From Burkholderiales bacterium RIFCSPLOWO2_12_FULL_65_40 (GTDB lineage Bacteria > Pseudomonadota > Gammaproteobacteria > Burkholderiales > Burkholderiaceae_C), in NCBI GenBank assembly GCA_001770955.1, contig MESL01000045.1, forward strand, positions 1 through 43,668: a stretch of DNA of 43,668 nucleotides. The letters are read 5' to 3'. Of the stretch, positions 35,441 to 43,668 are shown one piece after another; position 1 is the first letter of the stretch; the number at the start of each line of letters is the position of its first letter. Below the pieces are notes generated by a model that saw only the letters and a program-made list of their open reading frames with translations, searched no databases and was not told the origin of the DNA. The position numbers were made by a program, and so were the translations under genes.

Positions 35441-36129
35441 GTTGGCTGGCCCAGCACGCGCTCCAGCGCCTGGTGCAGCTTCTGCGCCAGCAACGCGCCA
35501 TCCCAGGGCCGCCCGGCGAGCACATCGCACGATACAGTGCGGCGCAGCATGGCGCTGGCATCACCGGGCTGTCCCATCGCATCGCACAGCAGCGCCCAGT
35601 CGGGCACCGTGACCAGGGTGCCCGCCACCAGCAGGACGCCCGTGCGCTGGCGACGCTGCGCCAGGCCCACCAGCTTGCGCCCGGCCGCATCGACCACCTC
35701 CCACGGCGCCAGACTGCCGTAGCAGGCCCAGCCCACCACAGGCCCCCGTCGCTCATTGACCGCAGCAACCTCCGCCTCGGGCAGCGCCCGTGCGCTCACG
35801 CCCAGCTCGGCCAGCACATCCACATGCAGTTGTCCAAGACCCCGGTAACTCTCGGGTAGGCGCCCCTGCACCCACGGATGCGCCAGCGGCAGCACCACCG
35901 AAGCGCTGACCATCCAGGGCCCGGTCAACACCGCGCCCCCTCCCGAAGGGCGCACCATGATGCCCATTCCGGGCGGTAGCCGTGCCGCTGCATCGGCCTG
36001 CCGGGCGCGCTGCGAGCACCCCAGAACGATGGCGGGATCGCGGTAGGTCCAGACGCGAAAGCGCGGCTGCGTCACGGGCTCGGCCATCTGGAGGCTGTTC
36101 CAGGCCTGTTCTTGGGTGGCGGTCTCGAT
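35437..36129 (-). CDS. Lipoate-protein ligase A-like (BPL/LplA/LipB fold) protein
   Basis: Core motifs are WTYRDPAIVLGCSQRAR, then VRPSGGGAVLTGPW (the LplA R-x-SGGGAV loop), and GRKLVGLAQRRQRTGVLL, which contains the catalytic-type lysine. This supports a lipoate or octanoate transfer fold of about 230 residues. The start is uncertain. The best ribosome binding site, GAGGAG (36137-36142), points to an ATC codon at 36129, just before IETATQEQAWN. Other in-frame starts are TTG 36201 and ATG 36087, neither with a good site. The acceptor protein is unknown, and it may be a paralogue rather than the main lipoate ligase. It is divergent from pirin across a palindrome-rich region. Confidence 0.78.
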   Translation of the reverse strand: METATQEQAWNSLQMAEPVTQPRFRVWTYRDPAIVLGCSQRARQADAAARLPPGMGIMVRPSGGGAVLTGPWMVSASVVLPLAHPWVQGRLPESYRGLGQLHVDVLAELGVSARALPEAEVAAVNERRGPVVGWACYGSLAPWEVVDAAGRKLVGLAQRRQRTGVLLVAGTLVTVPDWALLCDAMGQPGDASAMLRRTVSCDVLAGRPWDGALLAQKLHQALERVLGQPT

Positions 36130-36244
36130 GAGCTGTCTCCTCGGGGGTGTCGGTGCAGATGGCCAACTGAAAACTATCGACCCGATCCGGGTGCAAGTCA
36201 ACCCGGTAACCGGCTGCGGGCGGGGCGGGCAGGCACGCCATCGG

Positions 36245-36261
36245 CCACTGTGGCACAGTGG
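36245..36261. promoter_or_regulatory. Perfect 17-bp palindrome, lipoate-ligase-like/pirin control region
   Basis: CCACTGTGGCACAGTGG is an 8-1-8 perfect inverted repeat lying between the two divergent starts. It is a strong candidate operator for a dimeric regulator; its identity is unknown. Confidence 0.5.
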
Positions 36262-36312
36262 TGCGCAGTCCGCGCTGCGTTCCGTCCCTCGTTGCGTAGT
36301 GCGGGCGGGCGA

Positions 36313-36325
36313 GCAGACAGTCTGC
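36313..36325 (+). promoter_or_regulatory. Perfect 13-bp palindrome before pirin
   Basis: GCAGAC-A-GTCTGC is a 6-1-6 perfect inverted repeat ending 28 bases before the pirin ATG, where it would cover a promoter or the transcript start. GGAG (36342-36345) follows as the ribosome binding site. Confidence 0.45.
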
Positions 36326-36353
36326 AACAGTTCTTTCTGTCCGGAGACACACC

Positions 36354-37274
36354 ATGACCGCTTCATTTCCCGACACTCCGGGCAACACCGGCCCCACGGC
36401 GGTGGAACGCATCACGGCACGCGCAGCCGAACTGGGAGAGGGTTTGATGATCCACCGCGCGTTGCCCACACGGCAACTGCGCATGGTAGGGGCTTGGTGT
36501 TTTCTGGACCATATCGGCCCCGTCACATTCTCAGCGGGACAGGGCATGCATGTCGGCGCCCACCCGCACACCTGCCTGCAGACCTTCACCTGGATGATCG
36601 AAGGGGAAATTCTGCACCGGGACAGCCTGGGCAGCGAACAGGTCATCCGCCCCGGTCAGGTCAACCTGATGACGGCCGGACACGGCATCGTGCACACGGA
36701 AGACTCGTTGCCAGGCACCCGCCGCATCCATGCCGCCCAGCTGTGGATTGCCCTGCCACCCCGCTTTGCCGACTGTGCGCCGGCCTTCGACCACTATGCC
36801 GAGCTTCCCCTCTGGACTGAACAGGGATGCACGCTGACCCTCCTGGCCGGGCAGCATGCCGGGTACACCGCACCCACCCGGCTCTATTCGCCCCTGGTCG
36901 GCCTGGACATCACCAGCCCGCAAGCAAGCACCTTGACATTGCCGCTGCATCCGGCGTTCGAGTACGGCATCCTGCCGCTGGAGGGCAGCGTCGGCATCGA
37001 CGCAGAGCGCTTCGGTCCTGACGAGCTGGCCTATCTGGGGCTGCACCGGAATGGCATTTCGCTCGAACTGTCCCCGGGCAGCCGGATCCTGCTGCTGGGT
37101 GGTGAACCGATGAATGAAACCATTGTCATGTGGTGGAATTTTGTCGATTTCAGCCGGCAGGCCATTGTTCAGTCGCAGCAGGCATGGGAAAGCAATGCCC
37201 CCCGCTTCGGTCCCGTCGCGGGCGGAGAAGGCCGGCGTATTGCGTCCCCTCCGCTGCCGTGGGCCAGCCGCTGA
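36354..37274 (+). CDS. Pirin family protein
   Basis: This 306-residue bicupin has an N-terminal cupin with MHVGAHPHTCLQTFTWMIEGE (about 62-82), whose histidines and glutamate are the likely metal ligands, and GHGIVHTED at about 110-118. The C-terminal cupin (about 175-290) begins at SPLVGLDI and includes LLLGGEPM. Pirins bind Fe(II) or other metals, and some have quercetin dioxygenase activity or act as redox-sensitive cofactors; the activity here is not known. GGAG lies eight bases before the ATG. Its nearness to azoR and a LysR regulator fits an electrophile or redox stress group. The last 20 residues form a disordered tail. Confidence 0.93.
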   Translation: MTASFPDTPGNTGPTAVERITARAAELGEGLMIHRALPTRQLRMVGAWCFLDHIGPVTFSAGQGMHVGAHPHTCLQTFTWMIEGEILHRDSLGSEQVIRPGQVNLMTAGHGIVHTEDSLPGTRRIHAAQLWIALPPRFADCAPAFDHYAELPLWTEQGCTLTLLAGQHAGYTAPTRLYSPLVGLDITSPQASTLTLPLHPAFEYGILPLEGSVGIDAERFGPDELAYLGLHRNGISLELSPGSRILLLGGEPMNETIVMWWNFVDFSRQAIVQSQQAWESNAPRFGPVAGGEGRRIASPPLPWASR

Positions 37275-38005
37275 CTGCGCGCATCAGGGCAACAGGCGGG
37301 AAAATCCTGGTTTTCACGCCAGAAACACCGAGAAAATCCCGAATAAATTACTCGGATAATTGCACCAACCAGGTGCGATATTCGGAACGCATCCGGATTT
37401 CAGAAACCGATTTTTTGGCATATGTCAAAAATGCTGCATTTCTTGATGGTTTCCAAGAGCCGTTGGAAGCTTCAGGCACCACGATTTCCATAGAAGGCGC
37501 CTGAATCCAAGCATCCCGCAGGAGACTCATCCAGCGGGATGGCTTGACACACCACGAGACCACTGCACTGTCCCTGCCGCAACTGCGCAGAAGCTCTGTC
37601 GGCAATCCACCATCGATCATCGCGCATGCCCTGCATCCGCAGGCGGCTTGCCATGGCGACGGGGGCTGGGCCATGCCCTGGACGGACTCCGCCAACGTGG
37701 CGACAGACGTGCAGGCCCTTCTGTCTGAAAAACCCCAATTTGTGCAGGTCATTGATCCTGCTCAAAGAGGAACTCGGCATTCAAGTTCAGTATCGGGGAA
37801 ATACCTAGTAATCAAATCAATATGTAGTTACCCGGCCGAAGAAAATCTCCGACTAATTTTGTCGGGTTCCCCATTCCTCTTGCCCGAAGCCATGCGCAAA
37901 CCATTTGTGCAGAGATTAGTTTTGACCGAATCAATGCCATGGTAATGAATATCAAGCTCTGGGGCATTACTGCAGTGCACGCAGAAAACCATTGAAAGCA
38001 ACGCC
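37275..38005. other. 731-base region without a recognisable gene, upstream of nap
   Basis: Open frames here (for example 37348-37752 reverse and 37544-37945 forward) show no known motif, lack ribosome binding sites and have odd composition, so I do not call genes. The stretch is more AT-rich than its surroundings. It contains an imperfect palindrome CCGAATA-AAT-TACTCGG (37339-37355), a stem TTCAGGC/GCCTGAA (37471-37477 and 37499-37505), a small hairpin CCGAC/GTCGG (37849-37865), and GTAATG/CATTAC (37942-37947 and 37965-37970) close to napD. The nap promoter must lie in its right part. It could also be decayed coding sequence. Confidence 0.6.
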
Positions 38006-38266
38006 TTGAATATCTCCAGCGCCATCGTCTATGCCAAGTCAGACCGCGAGCCGGATCTGCGCGAGCAACTCCTCCAGGTGCAGGGCGTCGAGGTTCACGC
38101 CTCCACCGAGGACGGAAAGATCATCGTCACGATCGAAGCCGAAAACGATCGCGACGCCATTGATACCTATGAGGCCATTGGCCGGCTGGATGGCGTTCTG
38201 AACGTCGCCATGATTTTCCAGCAAACCGAATCCCACCCTGATCAGGAGTTAGTGAAATGCAAGTAA
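38006..38266 (+). CDS. napD: NapD chaperone for the NapA Tat signal
   Basis: This 86-residue protein begins [13 protein letters not shown], the usual NapD N-terminus, with a TTG start at 38006. The ferredoxin-like fold is indicated by [20 protein letters not shown] and the closing [13 protein letters not shown]. NapD binds the twin-arginine signal peptide of NapA in the cytosol and holds it back until the molybdenum cofactor is inserted. Its end overlaps the napA start by ten bases, which couples their translation. It is the first gene of the operon; there is no napE or napF before it. Confidence 0.94.
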   Translation: MNISSAIVYAKSDREPDLREQLLQVQGVEVHASTEDGKIIVTIEAENDRDAIDTYEAIGRLDGVLNVAMIFQQTESHPDQELVKCK

Positions 38267-40779
38267 CCCGTCGTGACCTTATCAAGGCCCATGCTGTCAC
38301 CGCTGCTGCCACCGCCATCGGCATCAGCGTCCCCGGTGCGCAGGCGCTGGCGCAAACCGCCTCCAGCGACGGCGTTCGCTGGGACAAGGGCGCCTGCCGC
38401 TTCTGCGGCACCGGCTGCGGTGTGCTCATCGGCGTCAAGGACGGCCGCGTGGTGGCCACCCAGGGCGACCCCGATGCACCCGTGAACAAGGGCCTGAACT
38501 GCATCAAGGGCTACTTCCTTTCCAAGATCATGTACGGCAAGGACCGGCTCACGCAGCCGCTGCTGCGCATGAAGGACGGCAAGTTCGACAAGAACGGCGA
38601 GTTTGCCCACATCTCCTGGGACAAGGCCTTCGACATCATGGAGGAGAAGTGCAAGGCCGCCCTGAAGGCAGGCGGCCCGCGCAACATCGGCATGTTCGGC
38701 TCCGGCCAGTGGACTATCTGGGAAGGCTACGCGGCCGCCAAGCTGTTCAAGGCCGGTTTCCGCTCCAACAACCTCGACCCGAACGCGCGCCACTGCATGG
38801 CCTCGGCCGTGGCTGGCTTCATGCGCACCTTCGGCATCGACGAACCCATGGGCTGCTACGACGACTGCGAGCACGCCGACGCCTTCGTGCTGTGGGGCTC
38901 GAACATGGCCGAGATGCACCCCATTCTGTGGTCGCGCGTGACCGACCGGCGCCTGACGGCCAAGCATGTCAAGCTGCATGTGCTGTCCACCTTCACGCAC
39001 CGCTCGTGCGAGCTGGCCGACAGCGAGTTGATCTTCAAGCCCCAGTCGGATCTGGCGATCCTCAACTACATCTGCAACTACATCATCCAGAGCGGCGCGG
39101 TGAACGAGGACTTCGTCAAGAAGCACGTGAACTTCCGCAAAGGCGTGACCGACATCGGCTATGGCCTGCGCCCCAGTCACCCGCTGGAGCAGGCTGCCGG
39201 CAACAACGGCTACCCAGGCGCCGATGGCAAGCCCAAGGGCGCCCCCGATGCCTCCGCGCCCATCAGCTTCGAGGAATTCAAGCAGTTCGTTTCGGAATAC
39301 ACCCTCGACAAGGCGCATGAGCTTTCGGGCGTGCCCAAGGACAAGCTCGAAGCACTGGCCAAGACCTACGCAGACCCCAAGACCAAGGTCACATCGTTCT
39401 GGACCATGGGCTTCAACCAGCACACGCGCGGCACCTGGGTCAACAACATGATCTACAACGTCCACCTGCTGGTGGGCAAGATCTCCGAACCCGGCAACAG
39501 CCCGTTCTCGCTGACGGGTCAGCCTTCGGCCTGCGGCACGGCGCGCGAAGTGGGCACCTTTGCCCACCGCCTGCCCGCCGACATGGTGGTGACCAACCCT
39601 AAGCACCGCGAAATTTCCGAGAAACTGTGGAAGCTGCCCGCCGGCACCGTGCCCGACTGGATCGGTCTGCACGCCGTGGCCCAGAGCCGCGCCCTGAAGG
39701 ACGGCAAGCTCAACTTCTACTGGACCACGACCACCAACAACATGCAGGCGGGGCCCAACATCAACGGCGAAATCTGGCCCGGCTTCCGCAATCCGGCCAA
39801 CTTCATCGTGGTGTCGGACTGCTACCCCACGGTGTCCGCCATGGCGGCCGACCTGATTCTGCCCTCGGCCATGTGGGTGGAGAAGGAAGGCGCCTTTGGC
39901 AACGCCGAGCGCCGCACGCAATTCTGGCGCCAGCAAGTCCAGGCCCCAGGCCAGGCCAAATCCGACCTGTGGCAATACATCCAGTTCTCCAAGCGCTTCA
40001 AGACCGATGAAGTGTGGCCCGCCGAACTGCTGGACAAGAACCCCGAGTACAAGGGCAAGACCCTGTACGACGTGCTCTACGCCAACGGCCAGGTGAACAA
40101 GTTTCCGCTCGCTGATCTGCAGAAGGGTTTCGACAACGACGAATCCAAGGAACTGGGCTTCTACCTGCAAAAAGGCCTGTTCGAGGAATACGCCGAATTC
40201 GGCCGCGGCCATGCACACGACCTGGCACCGTTTGACGTGTACCACAAGGCTCGCGGCCTGCGCTGGCCCGTGGTGGACAACAAGGAAACGTTGTGGCGCT
40301 TCCGCGAAGGCTACGACCCTTACGTGAAGAAAGGCGAAGTGGTCAAGTTCTACGGCAAGCCCGACGGCAAGGCCTGGATCTTTGCCCTGCCCTATGCCCC
40401 CGCCGCCGAAGCGCCCGACGCCGAGTACGACCTGTGGTTCTCCAGCGGCCGCGTGCTGGAACACTGGCACACCGGGTCGATGACGCGCCGCGTGCCCGAG
40501 CTGTACCGCGCCATGCCCGACGCCTGGCTCTACATGCACCCCGAGGACGCGAAAAAACGCGGTCTGCAACGCGGTGACACCGTCAAGGTATCCACGCGCC
40601 GTGGCGAAGTCAGCACCAAGGTGGAAACCCGGGGCCGCAACAAGCCGCCGCAAGGCCTGGTGTTCATGCCCTTCTTCGACGAGCACCGCCTGGTGAACAA
40701 GCTGACGCTGGACGCCACCTGCCCGATCTCGAAAGAGACCGACTTCAAGAAGTGCGCCTGCAAGGTCGTGAAGGCCTGA
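38257..40779 (+). CDS. napA: Periplasmic nitrate reductase catalytic subunit NapA
   Basis: This 840-residue molybdoenzyme has full family length. A twin-arginine signal is present ([11 protein letters not shown], processed near ALAQ, about 33). The [4Fe-4S] site is Cys47, Cys50, Cys54 and Cys82 (CRFCGTGC and LNCIKGY). Cys180 in [12 protein letters not shown] is the molybdenum ligand. Bis-MGD binding regions and the C-terminal cap ([18 protein letters not shown]) follow. It reduces nitrate to nitrite in the periplasm, taking electrons from NapB. The ATG overlaps napD. The sequence is intact and of ordinary composition for this genome. Confidence 0.98.
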   Translation: MQVTRRDLIKAHAVTAAATAIGISVPGAQALAQTASSDGVRWDKGACRFCGTGCGVLIGVKDGRVVATQGDPDAPVNKGLNCIKGYFLSKIMYGKDRLTQPLLRMKDGKFDKNGEFAHISWDKAFDIMEEKCKAALKAGGPRNIGMFGSGQWTIWEGYAAAKLFKAGFRSNNLDPNARHCMASAVAGFMRTFGIDEPMGCYDDCEHADAFVLWGSNMAEMHPILWSRVTDRRLTAKHVKLHVLSTFTHRSCELADSELIFKPQSDLAILNYICNYIIQSGAVNEDFVKKHVNFRKGVTDIGYGLRPSHPLEQAAGNNGYPGADGKPKGAPDASAPISFEEFKQFVSEYTLDKAHELSGVPKDKLEALAKTYADPKTKVTSFWTMGFNQHTRGTWVNNMIYNVHLLVGKISEPGNSPFSLTGQPSACGTAREVGTFAHRLPADMVVTNPKHREISEKLWKLPAGTVPDWIGLHAVAQSRALKDGKLNFYWTTTTNNMQAGPNINGEIWPGFRNPANFIVVSDCYPTVSAMAADLILPSAMWVEKEGAFGNAERRTQFWRQQVQAPGQAKSDLWQYIQFSKRFKTDEVWPAELLDKNPEYKGKTLYDVLYANGQVNKFPLADLQKGFDNDESKELGFYLQKGLFEEYAEFGRGHAHDLAPFDVYHKARGLRWPVVDNKETLWRFREGYDPYVKKGEVVKFYGKPDGKAWIFALPYAPAAEAPDAEYDLWFSSGRVLEHWHTGSMTRRVPELYRAMPDAWLYMHPEDAKKRGLQRGDTVKVSTRRGEVSTKVETRGRNKPPQGLVFMPFFDEHRLVNKLTLDATCPISKETDFKKCACKVVKA

Positions 40780-40840
40780 CCCACCCCGGGCGCATGGTGA
40801 CATGCGCCCGGGTCGCCCGCCCCTGACCCGCCCCATCGCC

Positions 40841-41689
40841 ATGACCGCTCCCGACCCCGCGAAAGCCGCCGCGCGCCGCCAGTTCATCCTCGACACCACG
40901 AAGATGGCCTGCGGCATGGGCGTGCTCGGCCTCGGGCTGGGGCTGCTGAACAAGCAGGCCAAGGCCCTGCCGGCGGGAGCCATCCGGCCGCCCGGCGCGG
41001 GGACTGAAGAGGATTTTCAATCGGCCTGTATCCGCTGCGGCCTGTGCGTGCGCGACTGCCCGTACGACATCCTGGAGCTGGCCACGCCAGCCCAGCAGGT
41101 GGCCACGGGAACGCCCTTCTTCGTGGCGCGCGCCAAGCCCTGCGAGATGTGCGAGGACATCCCCTGCGTGAAGGCCTGCCCCACGGGCGCGCTGGACCAT
41201 GGCCTCACCGACATCAACAAGGCCAAGATGGGCCTGGCAGTGCTGGTGGACCACGAAACCTGCCTCAACTTCCTCGGCCTGCGCTGCGATGTGTGCTACC
41301 GCGTCTGCCCGGTGATCGACAAGGCCATCACGCTCGAAGTGCAGCACAACACGCGCACGGCCAAGCACACCATGTTCCTGCCCACGGTGCACTCCGAGCA
41401 CTGCACGGGCTGCGGCAAGTGCGAGGCCTCCTGCGTGCTGGAGGTGGCAGCCATCAAGGTCTATCCCGTAGCGCAGGCCAAGGGTGAGCTGGGCTCGCAC
41501 TACCGCCTGGGCTGGGAAGAAAAGCGCAAGGCCGGTCAGTCGCTGGTGGAAGACAAGGGTCTGATCGACCTGCCCGACCGCATGCCCGAGGGCGTGACCC
41601 TGCCCGGCCATTTCGACCCGGGCAGCAGCAAAGGTCTGCCCAGCCCCTTCGGCTCCGAAGGCAAACTCCCCGACGGAGCCCCCCGATGA
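40841..41689 (+). CDS. napG: NapG ferredoxin-type protein (quinol dehydrogenase partner)
   Basis: The protein has 282 residues from ATG 40841; another in-frame ATG at 40802 gives a 13-residue extension without support. A twin-arginine-like signal ([11 protein letters not shown]) precedes a hydrophobic stretch, so the protein is exported folded. Four Cys clusters can hold [4Fe-4S] centres: [38 protein letters not shown] and [11 protein letters not shown]. NapG works with NapH to draw electrons from menaquinol or ubiquinol and pass them to the NapAB complex. The stop overlaps napH by four bases. Confidence 0.95.
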   Translation: MTAPDPAKAAARRQFILDTTKMACGMGVLGLGLGLLNKQAKALPAGAIRPPGAGTEEDFQSACIRCGLCVRDCPYDILELATPAQQVATGTPFFVARAKPCEMCEDIPCVKACPTGALDHGLTDINKAKMGLAVLVDHETCLNFLGLRCDVCYRVCPVIDKAITLEVQHNTRTAKHTMFLPTVHSEHCTGCGKCEASCVLEVAAIKVYPVAQAKGELGSHYRLGWEEKRKAGQSLVEDKGLIDLPDRMPEGVTLPGHFDPGSSKGLPSPFGSEGKLPDGAPR

Positions 41690-42585
41690 AGCCCGCCGAC
41701 AATGCCTTCGCCCGCGAAGCCATCGAGGCCAAGGGCTGGTGGGGTGCTCACCGATGGCTGGTGCTGCGCCGCCTCGTACAGCTCAGCGTGCTGGCACTGT
41801 TCCTGGTTGGCCCGTGGTTCGGCTGGTGGATCGTCAAGGGCAACCTCAACTACAGCCTGACGCTGGGCACGCTGCCACTGGCCGACCCGCTGGTGATGCT
41901 GCAATCGCTCGTCACCGGGCATGTGCCCGAACGCAATGCCATCATCGGCGTGTGCATCGTGCTGGCGTTCTACCTTCTGGTGGGCGGGCGGGTGTACTGC
42001 GCCTGGGTCTGCCCGGTGAACGTCGTCACCGACGCCGCCAGCGCGCTGCGCCGCAAACTCGACATCCGTGGCGGCGGCGACATGCCGCGCCAGACGCGCT
42101 ACTGGATCCTGGCCCTCATCCTCGTGCTGGCGGCCACCACCGGCGGCATCGTCTGGGAGCTGGTCAACCCGGTGTCGCTCCTGCCCCGGGGCCTGATCTT
42201 CGGCATGGGCGCGGGCTGGCTGCTCATCGGAGGCATCTTCCTGTTCGACCTGTTCGTCATGAAGCGCGGTTGGTGTGGTCACCTCTGCCCCGTGGGCGCC
42301 TTCTACAGCCTGCTGGGCCGCTGGAGCCTGGTGCGCGTGTCGGCGACGAAGCGCGAGGCCTGCAACAACTGCCTCGACTGCTTCGTCGTCTGCCCCGAAC
42401 AGCAGGTGATCCGCATGCCGCTCAAGGGCGCCAGCAAGGGCGTGGGCCCCATGATCCTCGACAGCAACTGCACCAGTTGCGGGCGCTGCATCGATGTCTG
42501 CTCGAAAGACGTATTCACCTTTGTTCCGCGCTTCGCGCCGAACGAGGTCACCCCAACCGGCGCGGGCCAACAACCGCCGCAATGA
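41686..42585 (+). CDS. napH: NapH membrane ferredoxin-type quinol dehydrogenase
   Basis: This 299-residue protein has four membrane helices (about 28-50, 85-105, 140-160, 175-195). Two CxxxCP motifs lie at the membrane edge (YCAWVCPVN and [11 protein letters not shown]), and two cytoplasmic [4Fe-4S] clusters follow ([12 protein letters not shown] and [11 protein letters not shown]). It is the quinol-oxidising half of NapGH. Its presence, with no napC in the window, indicates that electrons reach NapAB through NapGH. It overlaps napG by four bases and is followed by napB after 34 bases. Confidence 0.96.
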   Translation: MKPADNAFAREAIEAKGWWGAHRWLVLRRLVQLSVLALFLVGPWFGWWIVKGNLNYSLTLGTLPLADPLVMLQSLVTGHVPERNAIIGVCIVLAFYLLVGGRVYCAWVCPVNVVTDAASALRRKLDIRGGGDMPRQTRYWILALILVLAATTGGIVWELVNPVSLLPRGLIFGMGAGWLLIGGIFLFDLFVMKRGWCGHLCPVGAFYSLLGRWSLVRVSATKREACNNCLDCFVVCPEQQVIRMPLKGASKGVGPMILDSNCTSCGRCIDVCSKDVFTFVPRFAPNEVTPTGAGQQPPQ

Positions 42586-42619
42586 TTCCAAACACCTTTC
42601 AAACGTGGAGATCCCCATC

Positions 42620-43069
42620 ATGAAGACGACCCTCAAAATCTCGCTGGCCGCCCTCCTGTCCGTGGCTGCATGCTGGAGCGCCGCGCAAACGGTGAGCACC
42701 CTGCGCAGCAGCGAAGTGCCGGCCGTGGACAAAGCCCCGGAAGTCCAGCCCTACCTGGGCAGCAAACCGGGGGGCCACGCACTGATCCAGCGCACCTTCC
42801 TGCAGCAGCCCCCGCTGGTTCCCCACAAGGTGGAGGGGTTCGACGACATCACGAACGAAGACAACGTCTGCCTGGATTGCCACATCCACAAGGAAGTGCG
42901 CGGCCAGAAAATCCCGCAGGTCAAGGAAAGCCACCTGATCAAGCCGGTCAACGCCGCCGCGCCCGAAATCGACAAGTCGCGCTGGCAGTGCAACTCGTGC
43001 CATGTGCCGCAAATCGACGCCAAGCCCCTGGTGGAAAACGTCTTCAAGGGCAACACCGCCGCCAAGTAA
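42620..43069 (+). CDS. napB: NapB diheme cytochrome c subunit
   Basis: This 149-residue protein has a Sec signal peptide (about 1-22, ending CWSAAQ) and two c-type heme sites, CLDCH (84-88) and CNSCH (124-128). His69 (PPLVPHKVEG) and His104 (KESHLIK) are the probable distal ligands. It passes electrons to NapA in the periplasm. TGGAG nine bases upstream supports the ATG at 42620. It is the last gene of the nap operon and is followed by two terminators. Confidence 0.97.
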   Translation: MKTTLKISLAALLSVAACWSAAQTVSTLRSSEVPAVDKAPEVQPYLGSKPGGHALIQRTFLQQPPLVPHKVEGFDDITNEDNVCLDCHIHKEVRGQKIPQVKESHLIKPVNAAAPEIDKSRWQCNSCHVPQIDAKPLVENVFKGNTAAK

Positions 43070-43075
43070 GCCCTG

Positions 43076-43102
43076 CCGGGCCGCAGGTTGGCCCGGTTTT
43101 CT
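43076..43102 (+). terminator. First terminator after napB
   Basis: CCGGGCC (43076-43082) pairs with GGCCCGG (43090-43096), then TTTTCT. Confidence 0.8.
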
Positions 43103-43121
43103 CCTCAGAACCCCCGCTTTT

Positions 43122-43168
43122 CCGCGCCATGGCAGTGTCCCTGCCTCCTGGCGCGGTTTTTTATTTTT
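43122..43168 (+). terminator. Second, strong terminator after napB
   Basis: CCGCGCCA (43122-43129) pairs with TGGCGCGG (43149-43156). An inner stem GGCAG/CTGCC (43131-43135 and 43141-43145) extends it, and TTTTTTATTTTTT follows. Confidence 0.88.
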
Positions 43169-43233
43169 TGAGTCCCTGGTCAATCTGCAGCCGCTATGAT
43201 CAAGCCTGCTTTTCAATTGCACGTCCTCTGCTC

Positions 43234-43590
43234 ATGCGCCGACTGCTCGCAGTCTTTCTGTTGCTTTCCTTTTTCTGCCAGGCCTACGTAACAGCCGGTC
43301 AGATGGTAGCGCTCGACCATGCGGGAGGATTTCAGGCCGCCCATGCCGAGTTGCATCTGGAGAGTGAAGCGCACCACCATGATGAGCAGGGGGTCACGCA
43401 TCTGGATGACTCTCAAGAGTCGATCCAGCACATGCTTGCTGATGCAGGATCTGGCGCGGTAGCACTTTTCCAGTTTCCCCAACCGCCGTTTCACGTCGGT
43501 CGCTCGCCAGCACCGGCAGTCACCGCCGAATCTGCAGGCCCTGCGCCCTACCTGGACGGCTTGCGACGGCCTCCTCGACACATTTCCTGA
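43234..43590 (+). CDS. His-rich exported small protein, CzcI-like candidate leader of a metal-efflux operon
   Basis: This 118-residue protein starts at ATG 43234. It has a signal peptide (about 1-22: LLAVFLLLSFFCQAYVTAG), then a His/Asp/Glu-rich middle (HAELHLESEAHHHDEQG, THLDD, about 35-60) that could bind divalent metal. It ends in LRRPPRHIS. I do not recognise it with certainty. Small His-rich proteins of this design (CzcI-like) often precede czcCBA-type efflux genes in beta-proteobacteria, but the window ends 78 bases later, so the next gene cannot be seen. The Arg-Pro-Pro C-terminus near the stop recalls translation-arrest peptides. No clear ribosome binding site is visible. Confidence 0.65.
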   Translation: MRRLLAVFLLLSFFCQAYVTAGQMVALDHAGGFQAAHAELHLESEAHHHDEQGVTHLDDSQESIQHMLADAGSGAVALFQFPQPPFHVGRSPAPAVTAESAGPAPYLDGLRRPPRHIS

Positions 43591-43668
43591 TTCACCTATA
43601 GCACCCTGCCACCGTCAAGTTGGCCGGGCGTTCATCGGTGCGGTGGGGCTTCGTGATCAGACGCTGAT

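Noticed and set aside
37348..37752. 134-codon reverse frame in the region before nap
   Set aside because: No ribosome binding site, no recognisable motif, and overlapping equally plausible frames; not supported as a gene.
37922..37934. FNR-like site TTGACCGAATCAA upstream of napD
   Set aside because: The half-sites are one base too close (13 instead of 14), so it is not a canonical FNR box; noted only as a weak possibility.
37544..37945. 133-codon forward frame before nap
   Set aside because: No motif, no ribosome binding site and abrupt composition changes along the frame.
38242..40983. 913-codon open frame antisense to napA
   Set aside because: Val/His/Gly-rich low-information translation; napA is unambiguous.

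Overview
The window looks like chromosome of a Comamonadaceae betaproteobacterium, most likely Acidovorax or a close relative. The reasons are the high-GC codon use, the protein repertoire (DUF1631 and DUF2325 proteins, HrpA with a long C-terminal region, a NapDAGHB-type nitrate reductase), and short palindromic intergenic repeats of kinds I associate with this family. I see no rRNA, tRNA, CRISPR array, insertion sequence or phage gene.

Layout, left to right. (1) 1-6.5 kb: 3'-truncated chemoreceptor gene, soluble pyrophosphatase ppa, divergent K+-independent membrane proton pyrophosphatase hppA with a structured leader, and a DUF1631 protein. (2) 6.5-12.5 kb: a small DUF2325 gene under a Fur-box promoter, a membrane-anchored retropepsin-like protease, the helicase hrpA carrying two repeat-derived in-frame segments, and a vapBC toxin-antitoxin pair with a palindromic operator. 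(3) 12.5-17.1 kb: a lipid A modification module, with a PAP2 phosphatase divergent from a PmrAB/QseBC-like two-component system and a phosphoethanolamine transferase (eptA); a PmrA-type box lies in the shared promoter region. (4) 17.2-23 kb: argA, then a DUF2946 small gene, TonB-dependent receptor and PepSY membrane protein. This gene order matches the copper-controlled cruR(bp2923)-bfrG-bp2921 operon of Bordetella, in which the DUF2946 nascent chain is the copper sensor. (5) 23-30.8 kb: HD-GYP c-di-GMP phosphodiesterase, NAD(P)-binding protein, dsbB, the sulfate ABC transporter operon sbp-cysT-cysW-cysA, and a serine hydrolase; sbp and the hydrolase share a CysB-like upstream motif. (6) 31-37.3 kb: a second chemoreceptor, an HDOD protein, a LysR regulator divergent from azoR, and a lipoate-ligase-like gene divergent from pirin. 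(7) 37.3-43.1 kb: a 731-base gene-free stretch, then the periplasmic nitrate reductase operon napDAGHB, closed by two tandem terminators. (8) 43.2 kb to the end: a His-rich exported small protein resembling CzcI-type leader genes of metal-efflux operons, whose C-terminus is rich in Arg-Pro-Pro.

The common themes are envelope and metal biology: lipid A charge modification, copper and iron response, sulfate uptake, disulfide formation and periplasmic nitrate respiration. The most interesting items are the DUF2946 uORF operon together with the second candidate metal-sensing leader peptide at the right edge, the repeat-derived insertions in hrpA, the hppA leader structure, and several perfect palindromes in divergent promoter regions.
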